A stretch of 64,000 nt of DNA from Chitinophagales bacterium (GTDB taxonomy: Bacteria; Bacteroidota; Bacteroidia; Chitinophagales; LD1): contig JAEUVA010000008.1 in assembly GCA_016787045.1 (NCBI GenBank), forward strand, positions 446,295-510,294, read 5' to 3'. The position numbers were made by a program, and so were the translations under genes. Of this stretch, positions 54,350 through 64,000 are shown piece by piece. How positions within the stretch are numbered: the first letter of the stretch is position 1; the number at the start of each line of letters is the position of its first letter. Below the pieces are notes generated by a model. The model worked only from the letters and a program-made list of their open reading frames with translations, was not told the DNA's origin and searched no databases.

Positions 54350-56020
54350 TCAGGTTTGTATGACGCCTACACTAAACGGCTTGGTGATGGGTGCCTGGTT
54401 AGCTGCCTCAATGCCCATAGAGATTACCTTGCGGGTTTCAGCAGGGTCAATAATGCCATCGCACCAAAGGCGGGCTGCTGCATATTTGGGGTCCATCGTG
54501 CTGGTGTATTTATCCGTAATTTTTTTGAGTAGCGCGGCTTCTTCTTCGGCACTTACTTCTTTGCCTTTGGATTTCATAGCACTTACCTGAATTTGTAACA
54601 GTGTTTTTGCCGCCTGCTCCCCTCCCATTACCGCTAACCGCGAAGTGGGGTAACTAAAAATCAACCGTGGGCCAAATGCTTTGCCACACATGGCATAGTT
54701 GCCGGCACCATAACTGTTACCCACTATAATAGTAAACTTAGGCACCACACTATTAGATACGGCATTTACCATTTTAGCCCCATCTTTAATTATGCCACCA
54801 TGCTCGCTGCGGCTGCCTACCATAAAGCCCGTTACATCTTGCAAAAACACTAGCGGCACTTTTTTCTGATTGCAATTCATAATAAAGCGAGCGGCCTTAT
54901 CGGCACTATCACTGTAGATTACCCCGCCAAACTGCATCTCTGTATTAAAGCTGCCCGGCTCACCGCTCACCTTGGGTTTCTTGGCCTTTACTACCTCACG
55001 CTGATTGGCTACAATACCTACAGCCCATCCATCTATGCGGGCATAACAACAAACAATAGATTTACCATAGTCGGCTTTGTATTCTACCATTTCGCCCTCG
55101 TCCACAATACATTTTATGAATTCGTGCATATCATACTGTCCGGTTACTTTTTCGGGCAGTAAACCATATACGTCTGTTGCAGGGCGCTGGGGTGCCTTGG
55201 GCTCTACTCTGTCAAAACCGGCAACATCGGGTTTGCCCAATTTATCAATCAAATTGCGAACAGTTTTAATGCAATCTGCATCGTCTTTAGATTTGTAATC
55301 TGTAACACCGCTAATTTCGCAGTGTGTAACAGCACCGCCCAGTAATTCGTTATCTATGTTTTCACCAATGGCAGATTTCACCAAATAGCTGCCGGCCAAA
55401 AATACCGAGCCGGTTTTTTCTACAATCAATGCTTCATCGCTTAGTATAGGTAAATACGCGCCCCCGGCTACACAGCTACCCATAATAGCTGCAATCTGCG
55501 GAATACCAAGAGCACTCATTTGCGAGTTATTGTAAAATATACGCCCAAAGTTTTCCTTATCGGGGAATATCTCGTCTTGCATCGGCAAAAACACTCCTGC
55601 ACTATCTACCAGATAAATAATAGGAATGCGATTCTCTATAGAAATTTCCTGCGCGCGCAAATTCTTCTTACCTGTAATGGGGAACCAGGCACCGGCTTTT
55701 ACGGTGGCATCATTAGCCACTACTATACATAGCCGTTTATTGATGTAGCCCATCTGCACTACCACACCACCCGATGGGCAACCACCATACTCTTCGTACA
55801 TACCGTACCCGGCCAACTCACCAATTTCGGTTACGGGTTTGTTTTTATCAAACAGCAGTTCTAAACGCTCGCGGGCAGTGAGCTTACCTTTTTCTTTATG
55901 CTTTTCAATAGATTTTTTTCCGCCACCTAACTTTACCTGCTCGCTTACTTTGCGCAGCTCACTAATGGCCAGTTTCATGGCATCTTCATTCTTGTTGAAT
56001 TGTATATCGGTAGCACTCAT
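54350..56020 (-). CDS. Acyl-CoA carboxylase, beta (carboxyltransferase) subunit
   Basis: 556 residues. Carboxyltransferase of a biotin-dependent acyl-CoA carboxylase. GKLTARERLELLFD, LPMQDEIFPDKENFGRIFYN, IPQIAAIMGSCVAGGAYLP and GAGNYAMCGKAFGPRL place it in the branch containing methylcrotonyl-CoA carboxylase. Oxyanion-type glycines lie in GGVVV and MGSCVAGG. No alpha (biotin) subunit adjacent. Propionyl-, geranyl- or methylcrotonyl-CoA cannot be distinguished here; leucine catabolism is the favoured guess. Confidence 0.92.
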   Translation of the reverse strand: MSATDIQFNKNEDAMKLAISELRKVSEQVKLGGGKKSIEKHKEKGKLTARERLELLFDKNKPVTEIGELAGYGMYEEYGGCPSGGVVVQMGYINKRLCIVVANDATVKAGAWFPITGKKNLRAQEISIENRIPIIYLVDSAGVFLPMQDEIFPDKENFGRIFYNNSQMSALGIPQIAAIMGSCVAGGAYLPILSDEALIVEKTGSVFLAGSYLVKSAIGENIDNELLGGAVTHCEISGVTDYKSKDDADCIKTVRNLIDKLGKPDVAGFDRVEPKAPQRPATDVYGLLPEKVTGQYDMHEFIKCIVDEGEMVEYKADYGKSIVCCYARIDGWAVGIVANQREVVKAKKPKVSGEPGSFNTEMQFGGVIYSDSADKAARFIMNCNQKKVPLVFLQDVTGFMVGSRSEHGGIIKDGAKMVNAVSNSVVPKFTIIVGNSYGAGNYAMCGKAFGPRLIFSYPTSRLAVMGGEQAAKTLLQIQVSAMKSKGKEVSAEEEAALLKKITDKYTSTMDPKYAAARLWCDGIIDPAETRKVISMGIEAANQAPITKPFSVGVIQT

Positions 56021-56149
56021 AACTTTCCTGTTTTTAAGGCGGGCTAAAATAGAAGGATTATCGGGCGAAAAAACTCTTTACGAATAGTGTAAAATGGCCT
56101 TTACAGTCTTGCAAATTACCTTACTTTCGGCAAACAAAAATTGCCACAC

Positions 56150-57991
56150 ATGCGCCATCTTTTACTTGCATCTGTTCTACTGCTAAACCTTTCATTCAAA
56201 GCCAACTCGCAGGGGTATAACTCCGGCTCGCGAGCCGATGTGGATAATGCACTGGCTCCGTTTTATCACGGTGTGGCCTCCGGTGACCCTCTTACTGATA
56301 GAGTAATCTTGTGGACCCGAATAACCACCAACAATGCCTCTGAAACCCTAAACTGGCAAATAGCTACCGATACCGGATTTACCGCAGTAATAAATTCAGG
56401 CAGTGCCACCACAGATGCCTCGAAAGATTTTACTGTAAAAGTAGATGCCACCGGATTGCAACCCGGTACCTGGTACTATTATCGTTTTAACCACAATGGT
56501 GTAAACAGCATTACCGGTCGCACCCGTACCATGCCCACCGGCAGTGTAAGCAACGTTCGGTTTGCTGTAGTGGCTTGTTCTAACTACCAGAGTGGTTACT
56601 TTAATGCCTATAAAGATATAGTAACTAAAAATGATGTAGATGCAGTAATTCACCTGGGCGATTATTTTTATGAATACGGCCCTGATGATTTTGACCCGGG
56701 TGTAGATTCCTCTCGCATACAAGAGCCATTTAAGGAGATAACTGAATTGGAGGACTACCGCATGCGCCATTCATTTTACAAACTAGATCCTGACCTTCGT
56801 GCAGTGCATCAGCAATACCCCATGATAGCCGTATGGGATGACCACGAGAGCGCAAATGACAGCTGGAGTGGTGGCGCAGAAAACCATACACCGGGCACTG
56901 AAGGCAACTGGGCTGATCGTGTTTCTTACAGTAAAAAAAGCTACTTTGAGTGGATGCCTATACGTGATGTACACAATAGCGTAGATACCATACACCGCAC
57001 TATACCCATTGGAGACTTAGCGGATCTTATTATGGTGGATACCCGCATACAAGGCCGCGAACAACAAGCCGGCACTACCGGTAGTGTGGTTAATGATACC
57101 AACCGCACTATGCTAGGCCCTGCGCAGTTGCAGTGGCTCAAACAACAACTTTCCAACTCATCTACAAAATGGCATGTGATTGGTAATCAAGTAATGTTTG
57201 CCCCACTCAAAGTTTTTGGACAGGCACTCAACCAAGACCAATGGGATGGATATCCGGCAGAACGCACTAAAATTATTCGTCATTTGTCTGATAACGGCAT
57301 AAATAACATGGTGGTGCTTACCGGTGATATACATACTTCTTGGGCTAATGATATTCCTCATCCAGACTCTACTTATACCGCCAGCACCGGCAAAGGTTCT
57401 GCTGCGGTAGAATATGTTTGCACCAGTGTTACCAGTGGCAGCTTTATCACTTTCCCTGTACCGGGAAACATTATTCCATCTCTAGTAACTCACGTAAAAT
57501 ATGCAGAGCTATCAAAACGTGGCTATTTATTGCTTGATGTAACTCCGCAAAAAGTACATGGTGATTGGATATACATGAGTACCATCACGAGCAAAAACTT
57601 CACCTCATCTACTGCGGCCTCCTGGTGTTGCAACGATGGCAGCAACCGACTTACATCTTGTTCAGCACTATCACCGAGAGGTACAAATCCGGCTATTGCT
57701 CCAATTGTTACTTCGGCTAATGCTATTAAAAACAATGTGATTGTTATGGGCTGCTACCCCAACCCGGTGATAGATGAAGTAAAAGTACAATACTATTTGT
57801 TTGAAGCCGGCACACTATACATCAGCATTTATGATGTAAACGGCAAAGTAGTACAACGGTTGACTCAAAAAGTGAATGCCTCGGGGTTATACAACAGTAC
57901 TGTATCACTTCAAAATGTACCAAATGGTACTTACATAATAAGTGTAAATGCAGGAGGCAAAACGGTATCACAACAAGTAGTGAAGCAATAA
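56150..57991 (+). CDS. Secreted PhoD-like alkaline phosphatase with T9SS sorting domain
   Basis: 613 residues from ATG 56150 (a TTG three codons upstream is possible). Signal peptide ending ANSQ. N-terminal Fn3-like domain (LNWQIATDTGFTAV, LQPGTWYYYRFNH) then the PhoD catalytic region: VVACSNYQSGYFNAYKDI, IHLGDYFYEYG, AVWDDHESAND, VVLTGDIHTSWAND, giving the metal ligands for Fe/Ca. The C-terminal CYPNPVIDEVKVQ ... GTYIISVNAGGKTV is a T9SS type A sorting domain, so the enzyme is exported. Likely scavenges phosphate from diesters or monoesters. Confidence 0.92.
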   Translation: MRHLLLASVLLLNLSFKANSQGYNSGSRADVDNALAPFYHGVASGDPLTDRVILWTRITTNNASETLNWQIATDTGFTAVINSGSATTDASKDFTVKVDATGLQPGTWYYYRFNHNGVNSITGRTRTMPTGSVSNVRFAVVACSNYQSGYFNAYKDIVTKNDVDAVIHLGDYFYEYGPDDFDPGVDSSRIQEPFKEITELEDYRMRHSFYKLDPDLRAVHQQYPMIAVWDDHESANDSWSGGAENHTPGTEGNWADRVSYSKKSYFEWMPIRDVHNSVDTIHRTIPIGDLADLIMVDTRIQGREQQAGTTGSVVNDTNRTMLGPAQLQWLKQQLSNSSTKWHVIGNQVMFAPLKVFGQALNQDQWDGYPAERTKIIRHLSDNGINNMVVLTGDIHTSWANDIPHPDSTYTASTGKGSAAVEYVCTSVTSGSFITFPVPGNIIPSLVTHVKYAELSKRGYLLLDVTPQKVHGDWIYMSTITSKNFTSSTAASWCCNDGSNRLTSCSALSPRGTNPAIAPIVTSANAIKNNVIVMGCYPNPVIDEVKVQYYLFEAGTLYISIYDVNGKVVQRLTQKVNASGLYNSTVSLQNVPNGTYIISVNAGGKTVSQQVVKQ

Positions 57992-57995
57992 AAAA

Positions 57996-58019
57996 GGGCA
58001 GTAACTTTCGCTACTGCCC
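57996..58019 (+). terminator. Hairpin after the phosphatase gene
   Basis: GGGCAGTA / TACTGCCC perfect 8-bp stem with an 8-base loop, no T tract following. The 196 bases after it, up to 58215, hold no gene. Confidence 0.45.
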
Positions 58020-58215
58020 GCGCTAGACATGTGGCCCTCTTTCGGTGGCCCATGAATGGTTTGGCACCGCGGCAATAATAACACATGCTCATCAGCAGAT
58101 AAGATGTGTAGTTACCTTTTTAACATTTTACCTAAAAATTGTGGTCAACTTTTGAACCAAACTTGGTTTCAAATACGTTATACTTGTAACCGCTCTATGC
58201 AACGGTGAAGAAAAA

Positions 58216-58680
58216 ATGGAAAAACTACTCTCGGCAATTGGTATCTTCTTTGGCTCTATCATAAAATTTTCGTTAGCCACGATTACCGCACTTGAATCTA
58301 ACTTAGGTTTAGGTGGCAGCATTGCCAATATTATTGGCGGCATAATAGGTATTGTTCTTTTTACCTATTTGGGGGCTATCATTCAAGACTACTTTGTACA
58401 GAAATTTCCTAAGACTTTTGGCCGAAAATTTACTCGCTCCAATCGCTTATTGGTAAAAGTAAAACAGCGTTTTGGTTTGGGTGGTATTGCGGTACTTACA
58501 CCTATAGTACTTTCTATACCTGTTGGTGTGCTGTTTGCTACCACCATCACTCACGATAAGAAAAAGATTATCCTATCAATGGTGATGTCTGCCCTGTTTT
58601 GGGCGGTGCTCATCTCCTTGCCTTACTACCTGTTTGGCATCAGTATTATTGACTCTATTGCTAAACTCTTTGGCCGCTAA
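58216..58680 (+). CDS. Small multidrug-export-like integral membrane protein
   Basis: 154 residues with three to four hydrophobic helices. FGLGGIAVLTPIVLSIPVGV resembles the conserved loop of small-multidrug-export and related DedA-like proteins, but the assignment is weak. Ends four bases into the convergent methyltransferase gene. Confidence 0.6.
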   Translation: MEKLLSAIGIFFGSIIKFSLATITALESNLGLGGSIANIIGGIIGIVLFTYLGAIIQDYFVQKFPKTFGRKFTRSNRLLVKVKQRFGLGGIAVLTPIVLSIPVGVLFATTITHDKKKIILSMVMSALFWAVLISLPYYLFGISIIDSIAKLFGR

Positions 58681-59450
58681 TAGCGCAGCACAAAATCTTC
58701 TTTAGCCAGTTTTCCGGTGTTAAAAAAACAGATGCCGAATTGATATACGTCAATGGTTAAGCTAATGTGCTCATGCTGTTTGATTTCTTTCCATGCAGCA
58801 GTCATTTCATTACTCCAATATATATCATCAAATATCAATATGCTTTTCTGACACATGTTGGGCAAGAACGCTTTGAAATACCGTAGAGTGGCTTCGTAAG
58901 AATGGTTACCGTCTATATACACTAAGCAGGGTGTTTTTATCATTCCTAACAATTGTGGAAGTAACTCATCAAACAACCCATTGTATAGCTCAATGTTTTG
59001 CAAAGTCAAATCGCTTTGCAATTGTTTGGCAATAGCGGTAGTGTGTGGGTTACCATCTGCTGAATAAATTTTTGCTGATGGATTGCCCGCTGCAAGGTAG
59101 GCAGTGCTTATGCCTAATGAGGTACCCAACTCAACTATGGTAACCGGTTGACAATGCTTACTCAAAGCATAAAGTAATTTACCGTATTTGTGCCCAACAG
59201 CCACCTGCTGCTCTAGATAACCGGTGGTAGAAACGGTTACAACGTCTTTATCAAATTCAATTTTCTCAACAGCTATTTTTTGCTGACGTAACTGCTTTCG
59301 TGCTTGTCCTATCTTTTGCAAGTTATCATCATCAGCACACTCCAGCACATTTAAGTAAAAATTGTACACAAATGGTGAATGCAGGTAATATTTGCTTGAA
59401 GCATTTTTTTGATACTTAAGCCATGAAATAACTCTATGCAATATCTTCAT
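58677..59450 (-). CDS. Class I SAM-dependent methyltransferase (O-methyltransferase-like)
   Basis: 257 residues. TIVELGTSLGISTAYLA is the SAM-binding motif I, KIYSADGNPHTTAIAK motif II, and CLVYIDGNHSYEATLRYF with FDDIYWSNEM fit the catechol-O-methyltransferase/macrocin-O-methyltransferase branch (D...DD metal residues). Substrate unknown. Confidence 0.8.
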   Translation of the reverse strand: MKILHRVISWLKYQKNASSKYYLHSPFVYNFYLNVLECADDDNLQKIGQARKQLRQQKIAVEKIEFDKDVVTVSTTGYLEQQVAVGHKYGKLLYALSKHCQPVTIVELGTSLGISTAYLAAGNPSAKIYSADGNPHTTAIAKQLQSDLTLQNIELYNGLFDELLPQLLGMIKTPCLVYIDGNHSYEATLRYFKAFLPNMCQKSILIFDDIYWSNEMTAAWKEIKQHEHISLTIDVYQFGICFFNTGKLAKEDFVLRY

Positions 59451-59500
59451 GTAAAAATTAGCCGTTGTTTGCGATTTTTGCTTTGCTAAAATCGGTATAA

Positions 59501-60286
59501 ATGACGAAGATATTTACTCTGCTTACTGCATTGGTTACCCTAGGCCAAGCAATTACAGCACAAAAAGGATTTCACCTCGGGGCATCAGGCACATTTAACA
59601 GTACCTGGATACTTAACCAAAATAATTATGGCACGCTGGCACCGTTTACCAATTACATTGTGCGTACTTCAGAAATGGATTACAAATATACCTGGGGTGG
59701 CAATGCCGGTGTGGTGTTGGGCTATAACTTTACACCCAACTGGGGTATTAAAGGAGAAATTCAATACAACATCACCGGACAGCGCTACGAAGATAATTTT
59801 GAAGGGCCCGCCAAAATACCGCAGGGTACATTTGGTAGCGGTCAGAAATATGTGAATGTACAGCGCGACATTACATTGCATTATGTACAAATACCTATAC
59901 TAGCCAAATACACCACCTCTCCCGGGCATGTAGCAAAATTTTTTGTAGCACTAGGACCACAAATTGGTGTTAGAACTCTAGCTAAAGAACAAGTAAAAGT
60001 GGCAGGTTATGTATATGATACGCTCGCACTTGCTCCCAACGAAAAGTTCAAATCTACCGACTTCGGTTTTGCTTTGCAGTTTGGAACCGAAGTATATGCT
60101 ACAGACAATCTGTACTTTGACATCGGATTATCGTTTTACGGTGGAGTAACCGACCTTAACGGGCAAGTACTTAAAACACTAGGTTGGTACAGCCAAAACG
60201 ATGTAAAGTATCAGCGCAGCTACAACTTTCGCGCGGGGTTGATGACGGGCATCCACTACTTGTTTGGCCGTGGGCGCGAATACTAA
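59501..60286 (+). CDS. PorT-family outer-membrane beta-barrel protein
   Basis: 261 residues, signal peptide ending ITAQK. Repeated beta-strands with GYNFTPNWGIKGEIQYN, LHYVQIPILAKYT and ALGPQIGVRT fit the outer-membrane-protein-beta-brl_2 (PorT-like) family. Its stop overlaps the convergent helix-hairpin-helix gene by 4 bases. Function in the outer membrane unknown. Confidence 0.78.
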   Translation: MTKIFTLLTALVTLGQAITAQKGFHLGASGTFNSTWILNQNNYGTLAPFTNYIVRTSEMDYKYTWGGNAGVVLGYNFTPNWGIKGEIQYNITGQRYEDNFEGPAKIPQGTFGSGQKYVNVQRDITLHYVQIPILAKYTTSPGHVAKFFVALGPQIGVRTLAKEQVKVAGYVYDTLALAPNEKFKSTDFGFALQFGTEVYATDNLYFDIGLSFYGGVTDLNGQVLKTLGWYSQNDVKYQRSYNFRAGLMTGIHYLFGRGREY

Positions 60287-62343
60287 AACAGAAAACGCAC
60301 CTGCGCTTTTAACTCTGTGCGCTGTGTACCATTAATCTCATCTAAGCCACTGCCAATGGTTTTTGAATCAAACACATGGTTTTGCGCAACGCGAAACCAT
60401 ACATCAATATTGCGGGTAATAGCATACCGCGCAGTAAAGTACCAGCGCATACCGTTATAGTAATAAGCAGGTATACTAAACGAATACAACACATCGTTTT
60501 CGTAAGCATAAATGCGGGTGTTGTAGCTTTCGGTTTTGTAGATGGCCAAGCGGGCATTAAACGTGAGCGGGAAACCCAGCATCTTGAAATTGACATCCTG
60601 ATAAATCACAAAACCATTTTCGGGTTTAGTGCTGCCATTGCGATAATGGCTCCACTCTACACGGTTAGAGAGGGTGATGCTTTCGTTCACTTTATACTTT
60701 ACATTAAAGCGTAAAGATTGGCGAATGTCATCCACCAGATAATCAAAAGCAGATTCATTGTTAGTCTGGTTTTTCTTTTTCCACTCAAAACGATAACGCA
60801 CGTAAGCTTCCATTTTTTTGTTAGGGATAACAGTAAACTGTAAATAATTATCGCTACCCCACGATGGTGCATCGGTCAGGTACTTGAGCCAGTTGCTTTT
60901 ATACAAATCAAAATAACCATCAATACGTATCTGCCGGATAGGTTTAATGCTGATGCCCGCATATACTCCATGTTCGTTTTGCGGGCGGCTGCTTTCACCA
61001 AAGGCATTGGCATACAGCGATTGATAGTTGCGGGCAAAATAGCGGTGCACTACACTCAAATCTACTTTAGGGTCAACGCTAATCATAGCACCATTCAATA
61101 CGGCAAAACCCCGGTTATCGCTCATGGCTGCCTCGCCAAAAAGATGTACGTTACGAACCAACACATGATAATCTACACTGACATTTAGCAAAGAGTTTTT
61201 TTGAAGATTATATTGACTGTAAGGGTATAATGTGGGCTGATACTTGCCAAAAAAGCGGGTATAAAGCGCATTAGCGCCTACATGCCATTTTTTAGTATTG
61301 TAACTAAAGTTGCCTCCGGTATTGAGGGTAAGCAGACGGCTGCGGTCGGCTACTTCATTGGGAGTGCGATGAAAACCCGCTTCGTTGAAGGAGGTAAAAA
61401 ACTCTTCTTCGCTTACCGTAGTATCGGTGCCGATAACCACCGAATTAGCATCCAGTTGTTTAAGCGAGCCAAAGGCCGTAAACTCAAAACCTTTTTTGCC
61501 CAACGTAACCGCAGCACCGCGCATAAAATTAAATTCATTGAGCGATGTATAAGGCCGCAGCCGCATGCCCATGCGCTTTACATTCATCACAGCCGGGCTT
61601 TTGCGCACACCAAAGCCACTCCACATAATTAACCCTTGCCCCAGGCGTACTTCATAATCACCCAATGCAAGGGCGCGAAGCACTTTCATATCGCGTAAAA
61701 ACAAATGACCACTGTAATAATCGAAGCCCTGTTTATTGCTTCCCTTAAAAAATTCTTCACCGGCATCTTTCTCTGCGGTAAATCCGTAGCTCAACTTAGT
61801 GCCATACTGATACCTGAACCGAAAAAACAAATTAGCCGGATTGCCGAGGTAGCGGTTTCCATCGGTTAGTTTGTATCCTTTGCTTTTTTCTACCACTTGC
61901 TTATAGCGGCTCACGATGGTGAACTTCCCTTTACTCAACAGCTTTTTAAGCGGCACTATATTTTCATTCACATTATTATTCACTTCTATGTATGGCAATA
62001 GCAGTTGAATGGTTTTCAAATCGAACTTGGGTACGGCTTGTAATTCATACACCGAAATCAACTCGCCATGTAAGGCAATGTAGTTGATGAGAGAAGAAAT
62101 TTGCTGTGCGGTGAGCAAGCCCAAATCGTTGAGCTGCTCGGCTGTGGTGCGGTTAAGATTGATGGGATGTTTTTTGTAATACTCCAGTTCATCAATATTG
62201 GCATCATAATCAAAACTCTCGCTCTCTGTTTGTATGGCGTTGTTCTCAATTATTTCCTGCACATCGGTACCATCGGGGTTTTGCGCATATAACACAACCG
62301 ATAATCCAATCAGCAAAAAAGTGAGGAAGTAGTGTTTTACCAT
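60283..62343 (-). CDS. Helix-hairpin-helix N-terminal, beta-barrel C-terminal envelope protein
   Basis: 686 residues, signal peptide ending LYAQN. Residues about 55-120 contain a ComEA-like HhH segment (LNRTTAEQLNDLGLLTAQQI, ELQAVPKFD). The remainder is rich in amphipathic strands and aromatic residues, and ends RTELKAQVRFLF like an outer-membrane barrel. The combination of a DNA-binding-type HhH domain with a barrel is recurrent in Bacteroidota proteins annotated as helix-hairpin-helix; the role is unknown. Confidence 0.8.
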   Translation of the reverse strand: MVKHYFLTFLLIGLSVVLYAQNPDGTDVQEIIENNAIQTESESFDYDANIDELEYYKKHPINLNRTTAEQLNDLGLLTAQQISSLINYIALHGELISVYELQAVPKFDLKTIQLLLPYIEVNNNVNENIVPLKKLLSKGKFTIVSRYKQVVEKSKGYKLTDGNRYLGNPANLFFRFRYQYGTKLSYGFTAEKDAGEEFFKGSNKQGFDYYSGHLFLRDMKVLRALALGDYEVRLGQGLIMWSGFGVRKSPAVMNVKRMGMRLRPYTSLNEFNFMRGAAVTLGKKGFEFTAFGSLKQLDANSVVIGTDTTVSEEEFFTSFNEAGFHRTPNEVADRSRLLTLNTGGNFSYNTKKWHVGANALYTRFFGKYQPTLYPYSQYNLQKNSLLNVSVDYHVLVRNVHLFGEAAMSDNRGFAVLNGAMISVDPKVDLSVVHRYFARNYQSLYANAFGESSRPQNEHGVYAGISIKPIRQIRIDGYFDLYKSNWLKYLTDAPSWGSDNYLQFTVIPNKKMEAYVRYRFEWKKKNQTNNESAFDYLVDDIRQSLRFNVKYKVNESITLSNRVEWSHYRNGSTKPENGFVIYQDVNFKMLGFPLTFNARLAIYKTESYNTRIYAYENDVLYSFSIPAYYYNGMRWYFTARYAITRNIDVWFRVAQNHVFDSKTIGSGLDEINGTQRTELKAQVRFLF

Positions 62344-62387
62344 CAGCGACTTACAGAAAAACTAAAGTAAAAAAATACCAGTCAGCG

Positions 62388-63659
62388 CTATGCTTTTTGA
62401 TATGGCCTTATGATTAAGCGTATGTTACGGTCGTAGTTGATGTAATTCCAAAGCCAATTGATGAATACCACTATTTTATTGCGAAAACCCACCAACAGCA
62501 TGAGGTGCAACGCCATCCACACAAACCATCCGGCAAAGCCGCCAAAGCGAATATTGAACGCCTCTACCACAGCGCGGTTGCGCCCTACGGTGGCCATGGC
62601 TCCTTTGTCAAAATATTCAAACTTATCGGGCGTTTGCTGCTTCAATAACTTTTGAATGTTGCGGGCCACCAACTCAGCCATTTGTATTGCCACAGGCGCC
62701 ACCTGCGGATGCCCGTTGGGGAATTTTTCGGAGCTCATAGCTGCTACATCGCCAAGGGCGTAGATGTTTTCGTATCGCTTAACACGGCAATATTCATCAA
62801 TCACATATCTGCCGCGATTATTGAGCGCATCAGCATTAAGCCCGGGTATAGTTACACCTTTAATACCCGCAGCCCATAGCAAATTTTTGGTATGCAAACT
62901 TTTGCCATCCTGAAAATTAACTATGCTGCCATCATAACCGGCCACTTTGGTATTTAACCACACTTCGCATCCCAATTCTTCTAAATATGTTCTCGCCTTT
63001 TGCTGATTTGGCGCGCTCATGGCTTGCAGCACCTCGGGTCCGCTTTCAATCAACAGTACGCGCATTTTCCGGAAATCCAACTCCGGATAATCGTTGGGTA
63101 ATACATGTTTTTTCAATTCGCAAAGTGCACCGGCCAACTCTACGCCTGTGGGGCCGCCACCTACTACCGCAAAAGTCATCAGCGCTTCTTGCTCTTTGAT
63201 ATTGTCTGAAAGTAGTGCTTGTTCAAAGTTTTGCAAAATCATGCTGCGCAGATTCAGCGCCTCGGTTACGCTTTTCATGGGCATGGCATGTTGCTCAATA
63301 GCGGTGTTGCCAAAGTAGTTAGTAGTAGTGCCGGTGGCTATTATCAGATAGTCATAAGGCAAATCACCCACGGTGGTGCGTAACAGATTTTTATCGGCCA
63401 CTATCTGTTGCACCTCGCCCCAGCGAAAATGAAAGTTGGTTTGCCCTTTAAAAATTTTGCGGATGGGATAAGCAATAGAATCGGCCTCTAAACCGGCTGT
63501 GGCTACCTGATACAGCAGGGGCTGAAAAGTGTGATAATTGTTTTTGTCAATCAGCACCACTTGCACCGGTGCATTTTTAAGCGATTTAGCCAATTGCAAA
63601 CCACCAAAACCACAACCCACTATGACCACCCGTGGTACTTTTTGCTGAGGAATATTCAT
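62388..63659 (-). CDS. ndh: Type II NADH dehydrogenase (NDH-2)
   Basis: 423 residues. Two Rossmann folds: VVIVGCGFGGLQLAKSL (FAD, residues about 9-26) and FAVVGGGPTGVELAGAL (NADH, about 163-180). NIYALGDVAAM is the FAD ribityl-binding motif, and GMPxKSVTEALNLR-like residues follow the first fold. The C-terminal WMALHLMLLVGFRNK and a terminal amphipathic stretch anchor it to the membrane. Oxidises NADH and reduces quinone without proton pumping. Complements complex I. Confidence 0.93.
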   Translation of the reverse strand: MNIPQQKVPRVVIVGCGFGGLQLAKSLKNAPVQVVLIDKNNYHTFQPLLYQVATAGLEADSIAYPIRKIFKGQTNFHFRWGEVQQIVADKNLLRTTVGDLPYDYLIIATGTTTNYFGNTAIEQHAMPMKSVTEALNLRSMILQNFEQALLSDNIKEQEALMTFAVVGGGPTGVELAGALCELKKHVLPNDYPELDFRKMRVLLIESGPEVLQAMSAPNQQKARTYLEELGCEVWLNTKVAGYDGSIVNFQDGKSLHTKNLLWAAGIKGVTIPGLNADALNNRGRYVIDEYCRVKRYENIYALGDVAAMSSEKFPNGHPQVAPVAIQMAELVARNIQKLLKQQTPDKFEYFDKGAMATVGRNRAVVEAFNIRFGGFAGWFVWMALHLMLLVGFRNKIVVFINWLWNYINYDRNIRLIIRPYQKA

Positions 63660-63792
63660 ACCGCAAGGTTAGTGAATAATGGGGATGTAATACGTGACTG
63701 TGTAATTAGTTACAGAAGTTTATACCTATATGTTTTTATGAGAAAGTTGTTTGTTAGGAAGCTCTACAAATGGGCGAATGGTGCGAATGCTT

Positions 63793-63871
63793 ATTGCCAA
63801 CGGCTAAAGCCGCTTGCATTTTTTTGATAAACGGAACATGATTTTTTGACTGCGGGCTAAAGCCCGCGGGC
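63793..63871. repeat. Paired GGCTAAAGCC hairpin repeat element
   Basis: ACGGCTAAAGCCGCT near 63800 and GCGGGCTAAAGCCCGC near 63852-63867, each a self-complementary hairpin with the core GGCTAAAGCC. Abuts the stop codon of the next gene. Looks like an abundant Bacteroidota repeat (from memory). Confidence 0.65.
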
Positions 63872-63880
63872 TGTGCTAAT

Positions 63881-64000
63881 CTACCACCACTACTTTGCCT
63901 CTTTGCTCGGTGCCGTTGCTCATGCGGGTGTGCAGTGCATATACCCCTGCGGCTATGTTGCCTGCGTGCCATTGGTTTTGGTAGTTAGCGCTCTCATACA
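63881..64000 (-). CDS. C-terminal end of a T9SS-secreted protein; 5' part outside the window
   Basis: The last 39 codons are visible, ending AGVYALHTRMSNGTEQRGK then four valines, Asp and the stop codon. The GVYALHTR and terminal V-rich strand fit a T9SS type A sorting domain. Everything upstream is beyond the right edge. Confidence 0.7.

Overview
The window is chromosomal DNA of a Bacteroidota bacterium, most likely from the Chitinophagales/Sphingobacteriales side of the phylum (the order is inferred). The evidence is: many secreted proteins ending in type IX secretion (T9SS) sorting domains of the YPNP type or the gliding-associated SPNGDGVND type; SprB-like repeats; a TonB-dependent receptor with a CarboxypepD-like N-terminal domain; an OmpH/Skp cluster; and promoters of the Bacteroidota form TTG-N19-TAnnTTTG, clearest upstream of the tRNA-Leu gene. 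No prophage, transposase or integrase was recognised.

Left part (1-28.5 kb): a minus-strand operon with translationally coupled genes (ABC exporter, ribulose-phosphate-3-epimerase-like/CBS fusion, class I-beta DAHP synthase cut by the window edge); tRNA-Leu(CAA); nuoABC without the rest of the nuo operon; a YafK-type L,D-transpeptidase; HPF; a free-standing rplL; a TPR-adenylate cyclase; T9SS cargo; a TauD-type dioxygenase; a heme-receptor-like TonB protein; two RCC1-propeller T9SS proteins; three tandem OmpH/Skp chaperones followed by murI; a thioredoxin-like protein; and yajC with a DUF1573 lipoprotein.

Centre (28.6-39.2 kb): a complete minimal type II-C CRISPR-Cas locus. In order it holds a minus-strand tracrRNA, cas9 (1448 aa, all nuclease residues visible), cas1, a block of tandem palindromic repeats, cas2, a shared hairpin terminator, and an array of 49 intact 47-bp repeats plus one interrupted repeat, with 49 spacers of 29-30 bp. 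The anti-repeat upstream of cas9 fixes crRNA transcription on the minus strand, running towards the cas genes, although the damaged repeat lies at the transcription-proximal end. Three oddities stand out. The 5' leader of cas9, read in sense, imitates the start of the crRNA repeat. cas1 carries an in-frame palindromic repeat element. A 31-codon cysteine-rich micro-ORF overlaps the split terminal repeat.

Right part (39.2-64 kb): ATP-dependent PEP carboxykinase, a rhomboid protease, a penicillin-acylase-family hydrolase with a low-complexity insert in its probable excised linker, a CAP-domain lipoprotein-like protein, a DUF899 protein, MiaE, DoxX, a T9SS type-B surface protein, envelope sugar genes (flippase, methyltransferase, GT9 transferase), ClpP, acyl-CoA carboxylase beta chain, a secreted PhoD-like phosphatase, outer-membrane barrels, and a type II NADH dehydrogenase. 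Together with nuoABC, this last gene suggests a branched aerobic respiratory chain. A truncated T9SS cargo gene closes the window.

Small palindromic repeats of several families are scattered through the window and are concentrated around cas1-cas2.
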